Positions 40,336-51,300 of a stretch of DNA of 64,000 nt are shown piece by piece; the stretch's first letter is position 1; each line of letters starts with the position of its first letter. This stretch comes from Diacronema lutheri (taxonomy: Eukaryota > Haptophyta > Pavlovophyceae > Pavlovales > Pavlovaceae). The DNA lies in NCBI GenBank assembly GCA_019448385.1, contig JAGTXO010000076.1, positions 52,764 through 116,763 on the forward strand, given 5' to 3'. The notes under the pieces are model-generated. The model was not told where the DNA came from, did no database searches, and saw only the letters and a program-made list of their open reading frames with translations. The position numbers were made by a program, and so were the translations under genes.

Positions 40336-42430
40336 ATGGCCGCCATCGACCTGCGCGCCTGCGACGCGGCGCTCGTCAACTGCGAGACCGTGAGCACGCG
40401 GCCGGTCAAGCCGAACGAGAAGGCGCGCACGGTCGTCAAGCTGAGCTACGGGCCGTCGCGCCGCGCGCTCGCCTTCGTCACGCCGCCCTGCGTCGTCGAC
40501 TGGCCCGAGCTCATGGGCGACGGCAACTTTGGCACCATGTACGGGCCGACGGACGTCGACAAGGCGGCGTACACGGCCGGCGTGACCGACAAAGAGCTGC
40601 CGATTGAAGGCGCACCGCTCGCGCAGATGGGCGCCTACTTTGGCGCCCTGCGCGCCATCGACGATCAGCGCGTCGAGACGGTGCACGCGCGCCAGAAGGA
40701 GCTGCTCGACACGCGCGGCCTCTCGAAGGAGGAGGTGCGCGGCAAGCTCTCGCCCACCGTCAAGCCCAAATATCAAGGACGGCACGCTCGCGCACACGCG
40801 GCTGAACATGTCGACGCGCACGTTCACGTGGGCGGGCTCCGAGCGCGTCGTGCCGCTCGTCGACGCGCGGCGCAAACCGGTCGACGAGATCCGGCACGAG
40901 GACGTCTGCGCCATCGCCACGCAGCTCGACTGCGTCTACACGGGGCTCACGGGCTCGATGTTTGGCACCAAGTGGAACGTGTGCGGGGTCATGCTCCCGA
41001 AGCGCGCCGAGCAGCGGCCGCAGCCCGGCTCAAACGCCTTCGCCTCGTACAGCGTGGCCGCCTGGGCCGACACGTTCGACTCCACGGGGCTGTACGTGCC
41101 CGACGAGCGCGAGCGCGCGGCGGCGCTCGCGGCGGTGGCCGGTCTGCGCACGGCGCGCGCGCCGGCCGGGCCGGGCGGGCGCGAGCTCGCGCGCGCGCAG
41201 GGCTACGATCGCGCCGAGCGGGCTGCGAGCGCGGCGGCGGCGCGCGCGGCGATGGCCGAGGGCGGCCAGCAGCGCGCGCTCCACGGCGCGGTCGTCGACT
41301 CGGCGCTGCGCGGCGTGGGCGACCGGCTGCACTTTTGCGACGCGCCGGGCGGCACGGGCAAGACGTTCGTTTAGCGCGCCATCATCGCCGCCGTGCGCGC
41401 GGATGGGCACGCGGTCGTCGTGTGCGCGTCCTCGGGCGTCGCCGCCACGCTGCTGCCCGACGGCCGCACCTTCCACTCGACCTTCAAGGTGCCCGTCGGC
41501 GCCGACTCGGACGGGCAAGCCCTTTTATGTCGTGCCGCGCTCCGAGCGCGGGCGCTCCGTGGCCGTCGCGGCGAATGATCGTGGGGGACGAGGCGCCGAT
41601 GCAGAAGCGGGGCCGCCTCGCCTCGACTCGCTCGATCGGTGTTTGCGCGACGTGACGGGCGTCGACGAGCGCTTCGGCGGCAAGACGTTGCTGCTCGCCG
41701 GCGACTTTTGCCAGTGCTTGCCGGTGGTGCGGCGCAGCTCGCGCGCGCAGATCGTGCGCTCCTGCCTCGAGTACTCGGCATCGTGGCAGCACGATCGGCC
41801 GTACGCCTTGGTCGAGAACTCTCGCGCCTCGAACGCGGCGCGCGACACGGGCGAGTGGGCGAAGCTGCCGCGCAGCCTCGGCGACGGCGCCTTTCCCGCG
41901 GCGGTGCCGCCTGCGGGGGCCATGCCCGGCGCATTCCCGCTCGATCCCGTGCAGCTGCCCGAGGCGTCTCGGCCTACCCGGCGGAGCTCGTAGCCACTCG
42001 CCTCCTCTCGCTCGGCGAGGGGCTGTGCAGCGGCACGCGGCTGGTCGTGCGCGGCGTGCGCGCCGGCGGCCGGCTGCTCGAGTGCGCGCGCCCCGGCGCG
42101 GCCGCCGGGCGCGACAGCACCGTGCTCATCGCGCGCATCGACCACCACTCGCCCGACGAGGGCACGTTCGCGTTTGCATGGATGCACCGCCAGTTCCCGG
42201 TGCGGCCGGCGTAACAAGGCGCAGGGTCAAGCGCTCGGGTGCGCGGGCGTGTGGCTCGCCGAGCCGTGCTTCACGCACGGCCAGCTCTACGTGGCCGCTT
42301 CGCGCGTCGGGCACGCGTCGCGCATCCGCTTTGCGCTTGGCCCGGACCATGTGACGCGCACCGTCGTCTTCAAAGAGGTGCTCCGCGCGGTCAGCGGTGG
42401 CGAGGCGGCGGCGGCGGCGGCGGCATTCGC
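40336..42430 (+). pseudogene. PIF1/Helitron-type helicase gene with extra N-terminal domain, inactivated
   Basis: From ATG 40336 a ~150-residue N-terminal domain (RTVVKLSYGPSRRALAFVTP, GDGNFGTMYGPTDVDKAAYT, then LTGSMFGTKWNVCGVMLP in the next frame) is of a kind I associate with replication proteins of viruses and large elements; this is uncertain. It is followed by PIF1-family motifs: Walker A CDAPGGTGKTF, VVVCASSGVAATLLPDGRTF, Walker B MIVGDEAPM, GGKTLLLAGDFCQCLPVV and, near the end, NKAQGQALGCAGVWLAEPCF to GQLYVAASRVG. The frame breaks at ~40770 (an AAA run), an in-frame TAG follows the Walker A box at ~41373, and further shifts lie at ~41517, ~41970 and ~42213. Motif order and spacing are those of Helitron/PIF1 helicases. 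The upstream flank is the hAT-type MITE. Confidence 0.8.
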
Positions 42431-43966
42431 CGCGGCCGCCGTCGCCGCCGCGCGCGAATGCGCGGCGGCGGCGCGCGGTGGCGGCGGGCGCGGCGGGCGC
42501 GGCTCGGACGGCGCGCGCGGCGCCGGCGGCGGGCGGTGCGCTGGCGGCGGGCGCGACGCCGGCGCGCGGTGCTGCCCAGCACCCGCCGGCGCGACGCCCG
42601 CCGCGCCGCTCGCGGCCGACGCGCAGCCGGCGGGTGCTCGCCAACACCGCGCGCCGCGCGACTGGCCCGCGTACCTGCGCGCCCTTCTAGGGCGCGCAGG
42701 GGCTTCAAGCCGGCGCGCTGCCCGCCGCCGCGTGGATCGCCGCCGCGCGCGTGCCGTCGGCGCTGCCGCCGTCCGGCGTCGCGCTCGCGCCGCCGCCGCA
42801 ACCGCAGCCGCCGCCGCCGCCGCCGCCTGCCGGCAAGCTGGGCAAGCGCGCAGCGGCGGCGACGGCGGTGCGCGGCCCGGCGAGCAAGCGGTAGCGGTGC
42901 CGCCGAGCCGGGGGCGGGCTCCGTGGGCGACGCGGCTTGGCCCGCCACTCGCACCACTCGCGCCGGGCGCGCACAACGCGCCGTGGTCCGCTGCGCGGCC
43001 GGGCGAAAATGCGGTCCTGGCTGCGGGGCGGATCCGACACGCCGTGGCCGTACAGCGCGTTCGGCATGGATTTGTTACTCATGCCATGGCGTCGCGCCAC
43101 GATTACGCCCGTGGCCCCGGCGGCCAGCCTCGCGCCGCTACGCCGTGTCGTCGCGGCCGGCGCACACAGCGAACTGTGTGTCCGCGGCACATGCCCGGCT
43201 GCTCGCGCGCTCCAAGCTTGCCGAACTGCTCGCGCTGGAATGGCGCGCTGCGGGCGTGCCCGCGCACCGCGCGTGTGCCATGCGCGTTCCGGGAGCGCCG
43301 CGCCGCGCGCCGAAGCGGCGCGCGGCGCACGTGCGGCCTCGAGCCGAAGAGGGGCCGGCGCGACCGGCCGCGAGGCGGGCGCAGACGCTCGGCGTGCCGT
43401 TCGATGCGTCGTCCAAATCCGCGTCGGGCGGGTGCGCGCCTGGGCCGGCGCTGCGTGCAGTCGGCGGGGCCCGGCCACGCGCTCGGGCGTAACGTTCGCG
43501 CCTGTTCGGCCGAGGCGCACTCGCCGTCCCCTCGCGCCGGCAACGTGCGTGCGGGCCAGCACGCAGGCAGCGTACGATGCCTCGGCAGCGGCGAGCGCGT
43601 CCCCGCCGGTGTGCCGCTCGGCGCCCCGTCACGCGCAACGTGCGCGCCGCCCGCTGCATGCGCACGCATACGCGCGCTGGCAGCGTGCGCACAATTGCCC
43701 GGGCAAGATCGTCCCGCGCTCGCGCCGCCGACGCATCATTCCATGTGTCCGTTTCGGCATCTGCCACCATCCACCAGCCCTTGAAAGCCGGCTTGCGCGT
43801 GGGCGCCCGTCCGGTGCGAGAAGCGGCTCGCGTCCTCGCGCGGGGCGCCTCCGCGCCAGACGCCCGGCGCGCGCTCGTCTTGCCGCGCCACCACGCTGAT
43901 CTGCGCCCAACCCTCGCTCGCCAATTCCCCCGTCGTCCCTGCTGCGCAGCCCGCAACAGCGCGCGC
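42431..43966. other. 1.5-kb region without a supported gene
   Basis: Begins with Ala-coding GCG runs that follow the helicase fragment. Several long frames exist on both strands, but none shows a recognisable domain, a consistent codon pattern or splice logic. Confidence 0.4.
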
Positions 43967-45390
43967 ATGGCGCGTGCACGGCGCAGCGCCTTGAGCAAGT
44001 TTTACGTCGTCGGTCGGCAGCCTGTGGAAGACGCGTTTGACGGCCCGATGTGGCCGGTGAGAGTGCCCGGCGTGCCGCGTGGTGAGCGCCTGCACGGCTT
44101 GCCGGGCTCGGCGCGCGCCCAGCCAGCCTCCCTCCACCCCGCCGCAAACCGTGCGTGCGCACCCCGCACACCCGGCGCTGCGCGGCGCGGCGCAGGCGCG
44201 AAAAACGAGGGCAGCGCGTGCTACACGACCGTCCTTATGCAATCGCTCTTCGCCCTGAACGTGCTCCGTGCGATGCTTCGCTCCGCTTCGCGCCGTGCCA
44301 ACAGCGTCGAGAGGGCGCGTTTTCGGGACTTTGGCACGCTGATCGAGGATACCAAGGCGCCGACACGGCTGTGTCTTGTGTCCGTCATCGACGTCATCTC
44401 GGGCCGTGGCGCGCGAAGGACGCCGCAGGATGCCGCTGAGTTCTTCCGGTTGCTGCTCGGCCGAGTGCCCGGGCTCGCTGCGGCCTTCGAAGCCGACACA
44501 CGCGTCGGGCCAGTGCTCGAGCAGATCGCCGTGCCTTCAGAGTCCGGCGAGGGCATCGCCGTACTCGTCAGCGTCGGCGGCGATGCGGCGCGCGCGCTTG
44601 CACACGCTCTGGGGGGCGCCGCTGGGCCGCCGCGGGATCGCCACACGAACGCGGGCCACTCGGGCGTGCTCACGCCAGCCAGCATTGCTGTCGAGGCGCC
44701 GCGCACGACGCGCGGCAATGGCCCGCAGTGCAAGAACAACCGCGCGCTCGTGTGCGCGCCGCGGCTGCTACTCGGCGGGCGCGACCACCTCCTCGTCGCC
44801 GGCTTGGTGCACGCGGGCGAGGGGCCGATGAGCGGGCACCTTGTCGCCATCGTGCTCCGCAACGAGGCTTGGCTTCCGTGCGACGACTACAACGTGCGGC
44901 GGCGCGCACGGTCGCTCGGTGCCGCGACCGGCGGTCGAGCGCAGCCGCAACCGCCCCGTCCTCCCGCGCGGCACGCGCGCGTGGCCTGAAAGCTCGCGCG
45001 CGCGCCTGCCGCACGCACGCGCGTTGCCCGCGCAGATCTACAACGTGCCTGAGTCCGACGCGCTGGCGTGGGCAAGTGGTGCGAGCATGCTCGTTCACAG
45101 CCGGCTCGACGTGGAGCCGTTGGACCCGGCGCTGGGCTCAGCGTCACCGCCGTCGGCCGCATCGCCTGCGTGGCCGAGCTCGGAGCCCGACGCGCCGACC
45201 TTGCCGGCAGCCTGGCCGCGGGTGCGGCAGATGGCAGCGGTGCCAACAGATGCGACGATCGGCATCGCGGAGACGGCTGCAGACATCTCTACGGCGGCGA
45301 TCGGCCCAGCTGCGCGCGAGGCCCGCCAAGTTGTCTCCGTGACGCGCGCATTGCCAACAGCGGTGAGTGCGTCCTCGTCTCCGGCGGCCG

Positions 45391-45445
<55 letters not shown>

Positions 45446-45658
45446 ACACACACCACTCTCCCTACCTCCTTCCTCCTTTCGCACCTCGCACGCGCACGCC
45501 GTCCGCTGCCCGCTGCCCGCGGCCCAAATTGCCTTGCGGAAGCCGAGCAGGCAGAGCCCTGCTTGGATGGCTCCAGCGCGCATCTTGTGGATGGCGACGC
45601 TGTGGGCGAGCACAGACGCTTAAATGTGACCAGTGGCGCGCACGTGCACGTGCGCTAA
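43967..45658 (+). CDS. Ubiquitin-specific-protease-like deubiquitinase (peptidase C19)
   Basis: Exons 43967-44893, 45036-45362 and 45551-45658 give 453 aa; all junctions are phase 0 (AAC|GTGCGG...GCGCAG|ATC; GCG|GTGAGT...GAGCAG|GCA). The Cys box reads NEGSACYTTVLMQSLFALN, with the USP pattern N-G--CY----LQ-L. The middle has RTPQDAAEFFRLLL, matching the QDA-EF---LL motif. The His box reads SGHLVAIVLRNEAWLPCDDYN, with His and DD in place. Joining exon 2 restores the last USP strand, IYNVPESDALAWASGASMLV. All catalytic positions seem present, so it may be active. It is smaller than most USPs and has no finger zinc ligands. Its short CY box has EGSA instead of LGNT. It lies between a dead helicase and a LINE fragment; its introns suggest a host gene. 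The ATG choice is provisional. Confidence 0.7.
45397..45454. repeat. Poly(C) followed by (CA)n, intron 2 of the USP-like gene
   Basis: About 34 C residues run directly into ~11 CA dinucleotides, on the sense strand. Confidence 0.9.
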
Positions 45659-45699
45659 CTGGACGTCGAGCGTGTGCGCCTTGTCTGCACGTGTGCACT

Positions 45700-45970
45700 C
45701 ACGTGCGTCTGCGGCGATCTGCCCGGCGCGGTAGTCCGCGCGCGCGAGAGCCGCGTCGGCAGTAGGAGCAGGACATCGTACTTGCGCCCGACGAGGACGG
45801 CGAGAAGTGCGGCTTTTCGCTCGGGGCCTACCATGCCGCCGAGGTTGGCGCTGGCGAGCGTGAGGCAGTCGGAGCGCGCTGGGCCCGGGTTGGAGGCCTC
45901 ACCCCGGGGGACGGGAGGATTCAAGGCGTCGAGCCGCTGCGGGTGCGGCGGGAGGCCCCGGGCGGGTTTG
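45700..45970 (-). mobile_element. LINE (non-LTR retrotransposon) endonuclease start, fragment
   Basis: The minus-strand frame reads GEASNPGP, then LTLASANLGGMVGPERKAAL and VGRKYDVLLLLPTRL. An NPGP box followed by a N-G---P--K---L---------DV--L-ET-L pattern is the start of the apurinic-type endonuclease of algal LINEs. The expected QET is replaced by LPT and the frame is soon lost. This is a truncated remnant ending about where the USP-like gene stops. Confidence 0.55.
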
Positions 45971-45974
45971 CTAA

Positions 45975-46396
45975 TGCGGCTCGATGGCCGCCTGCCGGGT
46001 TTGCTAATGCGGGCCGCCCGCGGAAACTGAGGTGAGCGTGTGGGAGCGGCGCGCGTCGGCGCGCGCGGCTGGCGTGCAGCACGGATAAGTCTTGTGTGGA
46101 CTTCGCGGGGCGGATCCCGGTGCAGGGATTGCCGACGTAGGCCGCGAGCGCGAGCAGGGCGGGGATGAAGACGGATGATGGGGTTGGGGCCAAGGCCGCC
46201 GCACCCGCAGCTATCACGGTGGCAGCGACCGCCACGGTCAGTGCGAGGCTCGCGTGGCCCGCTGCCCGCCAGGTCCAGGAGGGCCGGCCTGCGGCCTCAG
46301 TGCCCAGCGTTGGGCATGTCAGCGTCTGCGTCTGCGGGCCCGCCACTGCGATGGCGCTTTGAGCCCGGCGCACCAAAACGCAATCGGTCCGCCGAT

Positions 46397-46444
<48 letters not shown>

Positions 46445-48350
46445 CGAGGCGTGCGCGGGGGCTTGGGGTGGGCTCCGGGTGCCGGCGCTGTGCCAGCGGC
46501 GGGCTTGGTTGACGCCGTCTCGCCGGGGCCCTTGCGCCTTGCGGCGCGAGCGTCGCGGAGGGGCGTCGGCTGCGCTGGCTCCGCGTCGGCGGTGGCGTGG
46601 GGCAGGCTCTTGTGGAGGGCGGAGCGCTCGCGCACGAGTCGGTTGCCAAGGCGGGCTGTCTGCGTGCCGTTGGGCTGCGCTTGGGCAGGTAGGACCTGCG
46701 GCCTCGGGGGCGGGCGCGTTTTCGTGTTGGGCCAGGCGGCAACGCGCACCGGCCGTGTTCGCGGCCGGCAGGCGGACGTCCGCAGCGGGGCGGAGAATGC
46801 GGGCGAAGCGCTTGCACGGGCGCGGTTCGCACCTGGCGGCCAGGCGATCACGAACCGTTGGGTCGCCCGGCTGTTTGGCGGAGCCGAGGGCAGCAAGGAT
46901 AGCGAGCTTGGCCGCCTCATCGGTGACGAGCGGCACTGTTGCCCAGCTCTGTACCTCGAAGCCCTGGATGTGCAGGCGTCGGGGAAGTTCCCGGCAGCGT
47001 CGCCTGCGTCCGTCGAGAGGCGGACCGAACTCGCGCCCGTGCCCCCGTTGGCGACACCGAGCTCTCGCTCGTTCACACCGGCCCGCCGACGCGGGCGCGT
47101 GGTGCGCGCGCGTTGGGTGCGTGTCTGCCTCGAGCAGCGTGCCCAGTCGCAGTGTGGGCGCGTGTCCGTCTGCCTCAAAACGCCACGTGGAGGGGAAGGC
47201 GCGGGGCGGGCTCGCCGAGGAGGTGCCGCCGCTCGCTGCCACCCGGCGCGGGCTCGGGGCAGCCGTCTTCGGGTGCCGCGCTCTTCGCGCCATGCACGAA
47301 CGTTCCGCCGCGCTCGCAGCGCGCGAGCGCACGCACAGAGCGCGCGGCGACCCCGGCGGGGGCAGTGCGTCCCGGTGGCACTCGCGGGCGCGCGCCTGGC
47401 CTGGGCGCAGCTGGGCGCGTTGCCGCCCGCGCAGCGAGCCGCCCGCGCGCCTCGCCGCGCGCGCGCTTCGTCGCACGCGTGCGCCCTGCATGCACGCGCA
47501 CAGCGCGCGGCGGCTCGGCGCAGTGCAAGGCAGAGCGTGCTGCAACGGTTGCGAGGGCGCGCACGCGCGGCGCGGCGCGCCCCTGTGTGGTCGCCTGCGC
47601 GCGGCGCGTGGTCCGGACGCAGCTGGGTGGCGTGATGCCGTTCGTGCAACACAGTGCGCGTGAGAGCCGCACGTGCACACCCGCAGTGCAACGCGGCATT
47701 GCGCGCGTTGCGTGGGCGGAGCGCGGCTGGATGTGCTTGAGGTCGCGCAGCATGCCGCGCGCCGCGCGCTGTGCGGCGCAGCGAGTCGGCCATGCCCCTG
47801 GTCCTCGTCTCCGGGGGGGGGGGGGGGGGGGTGGTGGTGGCAACCGGGATCCGCCAGCGCGTGGTGGGCGCCGTCCAACTCCCAACCAGGATGCGCCCCG
47901 TTCTTCCCCGACACTCTCCGTCCAAACCCGCCGCCCAGCCTGCCGCCGCACCCGCCGCCAACGCCGGCGCGCACCCATCCGCCGAGCTCACCGCGCGCGC
48001 GCTCGCGCTCACGCTGCGCGACGAGGCTGCGCAGGCCGGCGCGCGGCCGTGCAGAGCAGCGCAGGCCGGCGCGCGGCCGCGCGCGCGCGCTCACGTTGTG
48101 GCCGCGCAGCGAGCTTTCGCCGCGTCGCAGCCCCTCCGAGCAGCCACGATGCACGCCCCCGGAGGACGTCGGCCGCGCTCGGAGGCCGCGCTCGGGCGCG
48201 CAAAGAGAGGCGGCGCGGGCAAACGAGTAGGCTCGGCGCGCTGGCGGGTCCTGGTTGTGGGAGAGCGGGGCATTCTCCAGGGCATCATGTAAATTCTCCC
48301 AAGTATCATCCGGGCCGCCATCCGGACACTGACGCGCCCACAGTCTGCAG
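45975..48350. other. 2.4-kb region, probably decayed retroelement DNA
   Basis: Contains a duplicated GGGTTTGCTAATGCGG motif (~45964 and ~45998) and poly(G) runs at 46399-46444 and ~47812-47831. A minus-strand segment at ~47000-46700 reads IQGFEVQSWATVPLVTDEA and AKLAILAALGSAKQPGD, which looks coding and could be the gag-like ORF1 of the LINE fragment downstream. Nothing here is firm enough to call as a gene. Confidence 0.3.
46399..46444. repeat. Poly(G) tract, ~46 nt
   Basis: Longest homopolymer of the window. Not within a supported gene. Confidence 0.9.
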
Positions 48351-51300
48351 ATGGAGGACTCCGTGAAGGACGCTCTGCGCGGCGGGCGGGGCGGCTCGGA
48401 CAGTTTCTCGCTGGCCCTCAGCACCATTCTGTCGTGGGGAAAGCCCCGACCCCACGTGGTCCCATCCACTTGCCTCCTCGCCCTGCTGCGTCACGAGGAT
48501 CTCGGCCCGAGCGGGGTTAGGGTGGGCGACACGGGGTGCTCGCAGCATGCGCTCAAGGTGGCGCTGCGCAACCTGGGCAAAGCATGCGCGGATGCGGACC
48601 GGTTTGGGCAGGTGCTCGTGGTCGTGCTACCGCTCTGCCTCCGCGCGTCCAGCGGCCTCGCGCACTGGACGGCGGCGTACCTGCTCCTCGCGCCGCCCGC
48701 GCAGCGCGGCGCGCCGCCCGGCGCCGCGCTCGCCCTGCTCGCCGATTCGCGCACCTTGGGCAACGGCGAATCGGCGTACGCCACGGCGGCCGGCGTGCTC
48801 ATCAAGAAGCTTGCGCAGCGCATCGGCAGAACAGCGCCGCCCATCGATGCCTTCAAGGCGCCCCCGCAGAGTGGGGCCGCGTGTTGCTTCGCCGCGGCAA
48901 CAGTCGCGGCCGAGGTCGCGGCGAGCGCATCGACGCTCTACGGCCGCCGCGCGAATGTCCTTGTCGAGATCAAGAAGGCTTTGGACGCGCGCCTCGCGCG
49001 CCTCACGACGGCCGCGTACGAGGAGACCCGCGCGCGCACGCTCCGCGCCGCCATCGGCGCTCTGCTCGGCGACCGCGCCAGGCGCTTCGGCCCGTTCACC
49101 CGCGAGGCCGCGCGGCTCGCCGAGGCCGCGCGGCTCGCCGAGGCGTGCGATGCCAGTGTCGGCGGATCCGCGCCAGACGGGCTGCTGCAGGCCGTCGAGG
49201 CGGCGCTGCGCGCGCCCGACGACCGCATCGCACGCACGGCCGCGCTCGACGCGCTCACGGGCGCTGCAGGCCGCGCGCTGTCGACGGCGGCCAGGCCGCG
49301 CGGCGCGGCGGCGCCAAGGCCGCCGTCGCGAGCGCCACCGCCGCGTGCGCCGCAGCGGCGCGCCGCCTCGGCGTGGGGGCCCCGACCATTCAGCAGCCTC
49401 GGCGGGGGCGAGGGCGACGGGGACGATGGCGACGCCACCACCGCTGACGACGGGGAGGGCGCGGAGGACGGGGACGACGACCTCGCGGGCGCGGCGGCTG
49501 CGGCGGTGGCGACGGGCACGGCGGCGACGAGCGCGGTGGCGGCGGGCGCGGCGCCAACCTCGCCGGCGGCGGCGGACGGCGGTGGCTCGGCGCCGCTCGA
49601 ACGCCGCTGCGTCTACACTGCGCCTGATGAGGGCGACGCGGACGCGCGCGTGTACGACGCCAAGGACCCCGAGCAGCTAAAAGCGGGTAGGGCGCGGCTA
49701 CGGGCGAACAGCGGGCGCGCGCCCGCCGTGGTCGACACGCTTTTCGCGCACGCGACGGGCACGATCGTCACGCGGCAGCGCACGGAGGGTGTGACCGGCG
49801 CGGGCATGCACCACCTCGCCGCCCCGACGCAGGGCGCGGGGTACGGTAACGTCGTGCGGGCCGAGCTGGGCGAGCGCGGCTTCGCGGGGACGACATGGCA
49901 CATGACGTCGGGCGTGGAGAACCAGCCGCGCGCGGTACGAGCGGCCGCGCGCGCGTACGCGCACGACGGCTGGGGCGGCGTGTACAATGCGCACGAGGAC
50001 TTTGCCGCCTTCGAGGGCTTGCCGCGGCTCGCCGCGCCCGAATCGCTCGCGGCCATCGCCGGCGGGTCGGCGGACGCGGTGTTCTGCTGGCGGTCCGGCC
50101 GGTCCGTCATGGGCGAGGTGACGACGGTTCACTTCAATGGCGACCGCGCCGCCGCCATCGACCACGCGCGGGCGCTGCGCGTCAGGCCCGATTGGCGCTC
50201 GCAGCCCAGGATCTACGAGGCGGCGTGCGGCGCGGAGGGCACGGTGCTGCTCGTGTGGGTCGTGCCCGACCGTCACAAGAACCCGCGGCTGGACTGGGCG
50301 CCGATTCTCGTCGTGATCCACCTGCCCGCCGACCCCGACTGGCTCGCGCGCGCCACGCCGGCGATCGCGAAGGCGCGGCGCGAGGTCGAGGACGGACGCG
50401 CGCGCGCGGAGGCGCGCGGCGTGCCGCAGCACCTCGCCTACACGCTGAGCCCACGCTTCCGAGGCACCGCGCCGCGCGGCGCCGCGCGCGTGCCGCCGCG
50501 CCTCGGCGCGAGCGACGCGCGCGAGGCGCGCGCGCTCGCGGCGCCCGAGTCGGCGCTCATGTTCGCGCCGGCCTGGCGGCGCGCGGTGCGCGCGGCGAGC
50601 CGCGCCCCCGGCAGTGGCGCCGCGGCCGTCGCGCGCGCGCTCGCGCGCCTGCACAACGCGCCCGAGCCCGATGACGAGAGCGCGCCCGAGTCGGCGCGCG
50701 TCGCGCCGCTCGCCGCCGCGCTCGAGCAGTCGGCGGGCTGGCCGGCGGGCACGGCGCGCATGGCGGCAAGCGTGACCAAGGGCCCCGGCGTCGGAGATGG
50801 CGCAGGTGGCGACGAAGCGACCAAGGTGGAGGAAACGGCGAAGACGAGCGGCGACGGCTGCACCGGCACGCCTCCTCTGCGCCCGGCCGCGCGCGCGGCC
50901 GGCGCGGCGGACGACGGAGGGGCGGCGGTCGTGGCGGGCGTCGAGGGCGAGCGCGACGCACTCGCCAAGACGGGTGCCGGCGGCTGCGACGACGACGCTC
51001 GCGAGCCGCTGTCGGCCGGCAAGCCCGGCGCACTCGCCGCCGCGGCGACCGTCGGGGGTCTCGGCGAGCTCGTCGGCAGCCTATGCGCGTGGCTGGCGCA
51101 CGGCGCGGCTGGCGGCGCCATCGCGGCCATCTCCCCCGGGACGGCCGCGCGCGGAGCAAACGGCACGCCGCAGCGCGCCGAGCCGCCGGCCGCCGGCGAT
51201 CCCGTCGCTCCGCACGCGTGCGTCGCCGCTGCGGCGCCCTTGGCGGGCAGCGCGGCGGCGCCGTCGTCGGACGCGCGCGACGCGCAGCGCGGCGTCGCGG

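Noticed and set aside
43577-43800. Possible tyrosine-recombinase-like start (a STQAAYDAS-type segment near 43560)
   Set aside because: Too short, with no catalytic Arg-His-Tyr pattern downstream in any frame.
46297-48469. Minus-strand frames of 570-716 codons
   Set aside because: Mostly Arg/Ala/Pro-rich and crossing poly(C), without recognisable motifs. Only a short inner segment (~46700-47000) looks coding, and it is noted as uncertain.
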